Shown: positions 58,383-64,000 of the stretch, piece by piece | Position numbering within the stretch: the stretch's first letter is position 1 | How the letters are laid out: each line of letters begins with the position of its first letter | Assembly (NCBI GenBank): GCA_009838465.1 | Contig: VXRN01000017.1 | Coordinates: forward strand, 43,033 to 107,032 | DNA length: 64,000 nt | Source: Dehalococcoidia bacterium | GTDB lineage: Bacteria > Chloroflexota > Dehalococcoidia > Lucifugimonadales > UBA1123 | Direction of reading: 5' to 3' | Made by a program: the position numbers and the translations under genes | Notes under the pieces: generated by a model | What the model saw: only the letters and a program-made list of their open reading frames with translations | What the model was told of the DNA's origin: nothing | The model's database searches: none

Positions 58383-59417
58383 CTAGCCGCCGTTGGAGAA
58401 GGCGTCCCGAACTGTCTCCAGGGTGTAGTCAATGTCCGATTCGGTAATGCCGTAGTGGGTCACATATCTCCAGCGCTTCTGTCCGCCGCCACCCTTCACT
58501 CCGCGCTCCACAAGCAGTCGGTGCAGTTCGTCTCTGTCCTCGCGCTCGACGTCGAAGAACACGAGGTTGGTCGGCAGCGCGTCAGGCTCGATGCTTATAC
58601 CAGGTATCTCCGCGAGACCATGGGCGAGTTTGCGAGCGTTGGAATGGTCCTCCGCCAGCCTCTCGACCATGTTGTCGAGCGCGACCAGGCCCGCTGCCGC
58701 GATTACTCCCACCTGTCTCATGCTCCCGCCGACCATCTTGCGCCAGCGTCGCGCCTCCAGGATGTAGTCCTCGGAGCCAACGATTATCGAACCTATCGGA
58801 CAGCTAAGCCCCTTCGACAGACAGAAAGTAACCGAGTCCACGTCTTTCACCAGCTCGGACACGGGGGCCTCCAGCGCGACCGCCGCGTTGAATATGCGCG
58901 CTCCGTCAACGTGGACGGGAATCCCGTTCGCGTGAGCTACGTCCGCGACGGACTTCATATCGTCCTGAGTAAGCGTCGCGCCGCCACACATATTCTGGGT
59001 ATTCTCAAGGCAGACCAGCGCGGTACGCGGCATGTGCGGGTCGTTCGGACGCACAGCCGCCTGTATGTCGTCGGTGTCCAGCATCCCGCGCTCGTCGTTT
59101 GGAATCGTGTGGAACGATACGCCGCCCAACGCAGACGCACCGCCCGCCTCGCTTCTGAAGATATGCGCCTTGTTGCCCAGTATGATCTCGTCGCCCCTCT
59201 GCGCGTGAGACAGCACGGAAACCAGGTTTCCCATAGTGCCGCTCGCCACGAACACCGCTGCCTCCTTGCCCAGACGGTCCGCCGCCTTCGCCTCGAGAGC
59301 GTTGAGCGTTGGGTCCTCGCCATAGACATCATCTCCAAGCTCTGCCTCGTACATGGCGCGTCGCATCTCTGGAGAAGGATGTGTAACGGTGTCGCTTCGC
59401 AGGTCAACTACTCTCAT
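58383..59417 (-). CDS. ltaE: Low-specificity L-threonine aldolase
   Basis: 344 aa. VVDLRSDTVTHPSPEMRRAM is the family start; PLP lysine is in VTFCLSKGLSCPIGSI (about residue 203), with HVDGARIFNAAVAL (Asp, Arg for cofactor) before it. Cleaves threonine and allo-threonine to glycine and acetaldehyde. Stands alone. Confidence 0.92.
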   Translation of the reverse strand: MRVVDLRSDTVTHPSPEMRRAMYEAELGDDVYGEDPTLNALEAKAADRLGKEAAVFVASGTMGNLVSVLSHAQRGDEIILGNKAHIFRSEAGGASALGGVSFHTIPNDERGMLDTDDIQAAVRPNDPHMPRTALVCLENTQNMCGGATLTQDDMKSVADVAHANGIPVHVDGARIFNAAVALEAPVSELVKDVDSVTFCLSKGLSCPIGSIIVGSEDYILEARRWRKMVGGSMRQVGVIAAAGLVALDNMVERLAEDHSNARKLAHGLAEIPGISIEPDALPTNLVFFDVEREDRDELHRLLVERGVKGGGGQKRWRYVTHYGITESDIDYTLETVRDAFSNGG

Positions 59418-59538
59418 TTGTCATGCCTTCCTCGCGCTCCCGGGCGCGTGTTCTCAGTATCGCGGCTCGCGTAATTCTACCAACCGAACTTGTCAAACGC
59501 CATAGGGCGACTTTAAGATTGGAATCACTGGGAAAGGG

Positions 59539-60201
59539 ATGGTGCATGACTTGGAAACCAACGACCAGCCTATCACTATAGACAGCGGTGGGCTCAGCAT
59601 AGAGGGAATGTTGCACCTGCCGAAAGGCTCGACCGAAAAGGCGCCGGGCATCGTCATATGCCACCCACACCCGCGATACGGCGGCGATATGCACAACAAC
59701 GTCGTGCTGGGACTGACCAAGCGGCTGACAAGGGACGGATTCGCCGTGCTGCGGTTCAACTTTCGCGGTGTAGGGGGCAGTGAGGGAATGTTCGACTGGG
59801 GAGGCGGCGAGACCGATGACGCCGACGCAGCCCTCGAAACGCTTTCCCTCCACGACGAGGTGGACGGGAGCCGCATAGGTATCGCCGGGTACAGCTTCGG
59901 CGCGGCGGTGGCGATACAGTCAGCAACGGACTCCACGATGGCGCACGCAGTTGCCGCGATAGCCTGCCCCGCCCCCCAGTTTAGAGCGTTCAGCGGCATG
60001 GAACTGCTCCAGCCCAAGCTGTTCGTCTTGGGCGACCACGACCACAACTTCCCCGTTGACCAGTTCCGCTTCCTCTGCCGACGCTTCGCCGACCCCCGCC
60101 AGTCCGAGGTCGTCAGCGGCGCGGACCATTTCTTCCGAGGCTCCGAAGCGCTGCTGGGCGAGATGACCTCCGAGTTCTTCACCACCTGGCTAAAACGCTG
60201 A
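59539..60201 (+). CDS. Alpha/beta hydrolase
   Basis: 220 aa. Start ATG 59539 with GGGAAAGG upstream. The family features are IVICHPHPRYGGDMHNNVV, LRFNFRGVGGSEG and the nucleophile elbow IAGYSFGAAVA (S at about 122). Asp in LGDHDHNF and His in SGADHFFRG complete the triad. Resembles the CocE/BD-FAE-type bacterial hydrolases of unknown substrate. Confidence 0.85.
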   Translation: MVHDLETNDQPITIDSGGLSIEGMLHLPKGSTEKAPGIVICHPHPRYGGDMHNNVVLGLTKRLTRDGFAVLRFNFRGVGGSEGMFDWGGGETDDADAALETLSLHDEVDGSRIGIAGYSFGAAVAIQSATDSTMAHAVAAIACPAPQFRAFSGMELLQPKLFVLGDHDHNFPVDQFRFLCRRFADPRQSEVVSGADHFFRGSEALLGEMTSEFFTTWLKR

Positions 60202-60329
60202 AGTCATGGTAAATAATCTTAACCAAAACGCTAATCGAAGATAAATCCATACTATATAAATCATATACGTGGTCATCATCCAATCACATAAATCCCTCAA
60301 TCACATAGATCACAGTTCAGACAACAGCC

Positions 60330-60968
60330 ATGAGACAGTCCGCCATAGACTTCAGAAGCAAGCGACTGACGTTGGAGGGCATCCTTTCGACACCGTCGGA
60401 AGCCGGACCGTACCTTCCCGCAATCGCCGTCTGCCATCCCCACCCCATGCTCGGCGGAGACATGAACAGCCCAATAGTGACCGCCGTCTGCCGCGCGGCA
60501 TCCGATGAGGGTTTCGCTACGCTCAGGTTCAACTTCAGAGGCGTCGGAGAGAGCGAGGGAGAGTTCTCCAACGGCAAGGACGAACACAACGACGTCAAGT
60601 CCGCGCTAAACGTCCTGTCCCGTTGGCCCGGAATTGACCGTAAACGCATCGGCGTCATCGGCTACTCTGCTGGCGCGTCAATTCTGCTCGACGGCATAAG
60701 ACACATCGGGCGCGCCTCCGCGATTGCGTTGATCGCGCCCACACTCGCAGCGCTCCGCAACCGCCGGTTCAGCAAAGACAAGCGCCCCCGCCTGATCATA
60801 GCCGGGTCCGAAGACCGCGTAGCCCCATCCCTCCAGATCCAGAACATCCTCGACGAATGCCGTGGCCCGGTCCGCTTCCACGAGCTAGTAGCCGCAGACC
60901 ACTCCATGCGCGGTCACGAGTCCGAGATAGCACACGTCGTGGCGGACTTTCTGGTACAGAATCTGTAA
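60330..60968 (+). CDS. Alpha/beta hydrolase, paralogue of the previous gene
   Basis: 212 aa. Shares AVCHPHPMLGGDMNSPIV, LRFNFRGVGESEG, and the elbow VIGYSAGASIL with the hydrolase at 59539, so the two look like a tandem duplication that has diverged. Asp in IAGSEDRVA and His in AADHSMRGHE complete the triad. 128 bp separate the genes. Confidence 0.85.
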   Translation: MRQSAIDFRSKRLTLEGILSTPSEAGPYLPAIAVCHPHPMLGGDMNSPIVTAVCRAASDEGFATLRFNFRGVGESEGEFSNGKDEHNDVKSALNVLSRWPGIDRKRIGVIGYSAGASILLDGIRHIGRASAIALIAPTLAALRNRRFSKDKRPRLIIAGSEDRVAPSLQIQNILDECRGPVRFHELVAADHSMRGHESEIAHVVADFLVQNL

Positions 60969-61046
60969 GTACATCCATGCGCCGACGCTGGTACACTATC
61001 TCCACAGACCATTTGACCCTACCGACTGAACCACAGGAGCGATAAA

Positions 61047-62468
61047 GTGTCAGACTCACAGAAATACAGGCTGGAACGCGACTCGATGGGCGAGTTCAAC
61101 GTGCCGGTGGACGCATACTACGGCGCGAACACGATGCGTGCCGTTCTCAACTTCCCCATCAGCGACCTAAGGTTCGGGCGTTCCTTTATACACGCCATAG
61201 CCTCCATAAAACTCGCCGCTGCCCAGGTCAACCACGAACTCGACCTTCTTTCAGGGGACGTAGCAGAGGCGATAGTCACCGCCGCGAGCCAGGTGGCGGA
61301 CGGCGAATTCGACGACCAGTTCGTGGTGGACATCTTCCAGACCGGCTCCGGCACCTCGACCAATATGAACGCCAACGAGGTCATATCAAACCGTGCCATC
61401 GAGAACCTGGGCGGAACGAAAGGCTCGCGCACCCCGGTCCATCCCAACGACCACGTGAACATCGGCCAGTCCTCCAACGACGTCATACCGACCGCCATTC
61501 ACATCGCCGCACTCAGGGCGATTCACGACGAACTCATCCCCGCGCTCGAAGAGCTAAACGCCGATCTGGACGCGAAGGCGGACGAATTCATGCCAATCGT
61601 CAAGACGGGCCGCACCCACCTACAGGATGCCACCCCGGTTAGGCTCGGCCAGGAGTTCCTCGGCCACGCCGGACAGGTGGAGCGGGCAATCTCGCGCCTT
61701 CGGCAAGCCGAGAAAGAACTCGGTGAAGTCGCTCTAGGCGGGACGGCGGTCGGCACCGGCGTGAACACCCATCCTGAATTCGCATCCAGGATCTGCGCCC
61801 GCCTGTCCGACGCGCTCGGCGTCGAGGTCAGGGAGACCACCAACCACTTCCAGGCACAGAGCACTCTCGACAACATCGTAGCCGCAAGCGGCGCGCTCAA
61901 GACGGTCGCGGTCAGCCTGATGAAGATAAGCAATGACATCCGCTGGCTCGGCTCAGGCCCACGCGCCGGATTCGGCGAGATTATGCTACCCGAAGTCCAG
62001 CCCGGAAGCTCCATAATGCCCGGCAAGGTGAATCCCGTGATACCTGAGTCGGTCTGCCAGGTCGCCGCGCAGGTGATTGGAAATGACGCCACCATCGCGG
62101 TCGCCGGACAGTCGGGCAACTTCGAGATAAACGTGATGATGCCCGTCGCCGCATACAACCTGCTTCAGTCCATAGACCTGCTCGCCGCCTCCGCGCGCAA
62201 CCTCGCCAAGCAGTGCGTCCGAGACCTGGAGGCGACATCGGCAGGCCCCGACATGGTTGACCGTGGACTCGCCATCGTCACGACGCTCGTGCCGCACATT
62301 GGATACGACGCCTCGGCGGACATCGCCAAAGAGGCCCAGGCCACCGGTCAGACCGTCAAGGAGGTCGCGCTCGTAAAGACCGATCTGTCCTCCGATGAAC
62401 TCGACGACATTCTGGACCCGTCCGGCATGACCGAACCAGGGCTCGGCTCCGGCGTCGCCCTTGGCTAG
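61047..62468 (+). CDS. fumC: Fumarate hydratase class II
   Basis: 473 aa from GTG 61047, with GGAGCGAT upstream. The SS loop GSSIMPGKVNPVIPE (about residues 317-331) and TGSGTSTNMNANEVISN mark the family; KTGRTHLQDATPVRLGQEF carries the catalytic His. Converts fumarate to malate in the TCA cycle. Single copy here. Confidence 0.95.
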   Translation: MSDSQKYRLERDSMGEFNVPVDAYYGANTMRAVLNFPISDLRFGRSFIHAIASIKLAAAQVNHELDLLSGDVAEAIVTAASQVADGEFDDQFVVDIFQTGSGTSTNMNANEVISNRAIENLGGTKGSRTPVHPNDHVNIGQSSNDVIPTAIHIAALRAIHDELIPALEELNADLDAKADEFMPIVKTGRTHLQDATPVRLGQEFLGHAGQVERAISRLRQAEKELGEVALGGTAVGTGVNTHPEFASRICARLSDALGVEVRETTNHFQAQSTLDNIVAASGALKTVAVSLMKISNDIRWLGSGPRAGFGEIMLPEVQPGSSIMPGKVNPVIPESVCQVAAQVIGNDATIAVAGQSGNFEINVMMPVAAYNLLQSIDLLAASARNLAKQCVRDLEATSAGPDMVDRGLAIVTTLVPHIGYDASADIAKEAQATGQTVKEVALVKTDLSSDELDDILDPSGMTEPGLGSGVALG

Positions 62469-62507
62469 AAGCGCGACAACATAGTCGCGATGGATATTCA
62501 GATTCCC

Positions 62508-62560
62508 ATTTATCCCCTCTCCCTTTGGGAGATGGCTAGGGTGAGGGTAAACAGGCCGTC
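62508..62560. repeat. REP-like palindrome, copy 6
   Basis: CCCCTCTCCCTTTGGGAGATGGCTAGGGTGAGGG, in the gap between fumC and the CCA-adding enzyme gene. Confidence 0.55.
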
Positions 62561-62596
62561 AATCCAAAAATGTTGGTTCTTCACTAGTTGCCAGAA

Positions 62597-63850
62597 TCAT
62601 TGAGAGGCTTTCAACCTGTCCAGGACGAAAGCCTCTTCCTCCACCCTGCTCTCAATGAGCCCATCCTGCCTCGCTGCCCGTAGCCATCTCTGGATTCTGC
62701 CCACTTCCGGCCCTTGTGGAACGCCAAGCGCGATGATGTCATCACCTGTCAGCATCGTCCGAAGCGGCCTGTGAACCCTGAGATACTCTTCCATTCGCCC
62801 CCCGATTGGACTTCCCGCCCTGACGATAGCGCATCCCATTACGCCGAGCTTCGATAAAGCGTCCAGCGCTTCAGCGACCGCGCTATTAGCCGCGCCCTCG
62901 AACTCGCCTCCATCAATCCGATCTGCCAGCTCAGCCGCATCTCGCAGCGCACGGCGCGCTCTCGCCCCCAGCTTAAGCCGAGCTGCCACGCCAGTGGACT
63001 CAGGCACAGACATCGTGGCTCCCAATATAGCGTACCCCACCGCTATCCTGCCCGGTTTGGATAAGCCATCCGTTCTTTCTGAATACAGGGACCATGCGTC
63101 TGCCTCATACTCGAGCGCCGGACTGATCGCAGACAGCGCCCCCCATTCCTCCAGCAAACCAAGGGCGGCGGCGGCCTGAGACTCGAGAAAGACTCGCTCC
63201 AACTCGTCCCTCATCCGCGCGGGTGAGATTTTCGAGATGAACCCAACCGAATCGAGTAAGTGGTCTTCCGTGTCAGGAGACAGAGCGAGAGACAGCCGGC
63301 TGGCATACCTGGCCGCCCGGAGTATCCGCGTCGCGTCATCCCTGAAGCTATCGGGATACAGGATTCGCAACATCCTGGCTCGGAGGTCGTTCAGCCCGCC
63401 CTGCGGGTCGAACAGGTCTCCCCAGTCAGACTCAGCCAGCGAAACAGCCATCGCGTTCACCGAGAAGTCGCGCCTGGCTAGGTCTTCCGCGAGCGTGCCG
63501 GGACGCACGACCGGCAGACTACCGGGCATCGGATAGCTCTCCGCCCTCGCTATGATGAGATCGAAGCCGTAGCCTCCAACCTTCATGGCGACCGTGCCGA
63601 ACTGCGAGCGCTTGGTGATCTCGCCGGACACGCGGCGGGCTATGTCGTCGAATGTCTCGGAAGTAGTGCCAACCAGCGTTATGTCCAGGTCGGGGGAAGT
63701 GGGAGCGCCGACTATGAGGTCGCGCACCGAACCCCCGACAAGATATGGCTTCACGCCGATCTCTTTCGCCGCCCGTCCGACAGCTCGCAGGGTGTCCGTC
63801 TCTATCCGCGACTCCATCTGCCTGGCAATGCTAAAGTTCCCGAATTTCAC
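62597..63850 (-). CDS. cca: CCA-adding enzyme / poly(A) polymerase family
   Basis: 417 aa. The nucleotidyltransferase core is YLVGGSVRDLIVGAPTSPDLDITLVG, followed by LARRDFSVNAMAVSL and RAARYASRLSLALS (neck). The C-terminal tail WLRAARQDGLIESR closes the fold. It adds or repairs the CCA end of tRNAs. The first residues MKFGNFSIARQMESRIETDTLRAVGRAAKEIGVKPY are variable. Confidence 0.88.
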   Translation of the reverse strand: MKFGNFSIARQMESRIETDTLRAVGRAAKEIGVKPYLVGGSVRDLIVGAPTSPDLDITLVGTTSETFDDIARRVSGEITKRSQFGTVAMKVGGYGFDLIIARAESYPMPGSLPVVRPGTLAEDLARRDFSVNAMAVSLAESDWGDLFDPQGGLNDLRARMLRILYPDSFRDDATRILRAARYASRLSLALSPDTEDHLLDSVGFISKISPARMRDELERVFLESQAAAALGLLEEWGALSAISPALEYEADAWSLYSERTDGLSKPGRIAVGYAILGATMSVPESTGVAARLKLGARARRALRDAAELADRIDGGEFEGAANSAVAEALDALSKLGVMGCAIVRAGSPIGGRMEEYLRVHRPLRTMLTGDDIIALGVPQGPEVGRIQRWLRAARQDGLIESRVEEEAFVLDRLKASQ

Positions 63851-63942
63851 CGCTATACACCTTCATATCGGAAAGCCGGCTTCCGATAAAATGACTTTCG
63901 CCGTGCGCATAGCGTCGCCAAATTTACGCTTGGAGAACCAAG

Positions 63943-64000
63943 ATGACAGCCCGCTTCCAATCCAAGATAAGCCTATCCCTGTGGCTCGACGGGAAAGCTA
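63943..64000 (+). CDS. Start of VOC-type (PhnB-like) protein, partial
   Basis: Only the first 19 codons are in the window: MTARFQSKISLSLWLDGKA. A GGAGA lies a few bases before the ATG. The KIxxxLWxDG start is typical of PhnB-like VOC proteins. The assignment is a guess until the rest is seen. Confidence 0.4.
   Translation, partial: MTARFQSKISLSLWLDGKA

Overview
The window reads as bacterial chromosome, most likely from the Chloroflexota (SAR202/Dehalococcoidia-like). This lineage call is inference from gene content: a DUF1501/DUF1800 pair, the LutABC plus glycerate kinase cluster, a UGSC-type selenoprotein next to its own tRNA-Sec, a CbbQ/NorD-like pair, and GldA/F/G-like ABC genes. No rRNA, integrase or CRISPR array is visible.

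Region 1 (1-19.6 kb) is accessory DNA. It opens with four iteron-like repeats at exact 23-bp spacing, then a nuclease-like gene, a HAD-like gene, a two-repeat protein and a VapBC pair. From 3441 to 19600 a 16.2-kb segment is bounded by long inverted repeats sharing a core of about 40 bp. It carries small genes of conflict/mobile type: a TIR gene with a RipA-like membrane partner and a DUF2513 gene, an IS transposase, a trypsin-like protease in a tightly coupled small-gene operon, an ADP-ribosyltransferase-like protein, an orphan TatA with two membrane proteins, two Nudix proteins (one with a degenerate box), two HNH proteins, two GIY-YIG proteins, a PD-(D/E)xK-like protein and several possible structured RNAs.

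Region 2 (19.6-42.4 kb) looks like core chromosome: glycerate kinase, lutABC, a VOC protein, a double nuclease-fold protein, an NHL protein, DUF1800/DUF1501, a methyltransferase, a CAP-domain gene broken by two in-frame TAA codons, gamma-glutamyltransferase, a nuclease-like/HPRT fusion, the selenoprotein locus (UGSC gene with in-frame TGA and tRNA-Sec), thioredoxin, cysteine desulfurase, agmatinase and AdoMet decarboxylase. A 110-nt candidate small RNA with its own promoter lies at about 35380.

Region 3 (42.7-64 kb) holds a four-gene ABC/Gld-like operon, cinA, a very large NorD-like VWA protein with its MoxR/CbbQ ATPase and a Nudix hydrolase between them, coaE, selA, rarA, an MFS transporter, threonine aldolase, two related alpha/beta hydrolases, fumC, a CCA-adding enzyme and the start of a VOC-like gene. 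selA, tRNA-Sec and the UGSC gene together show that this genome inserts selenocysteine; selB and selD must lie outside the window.
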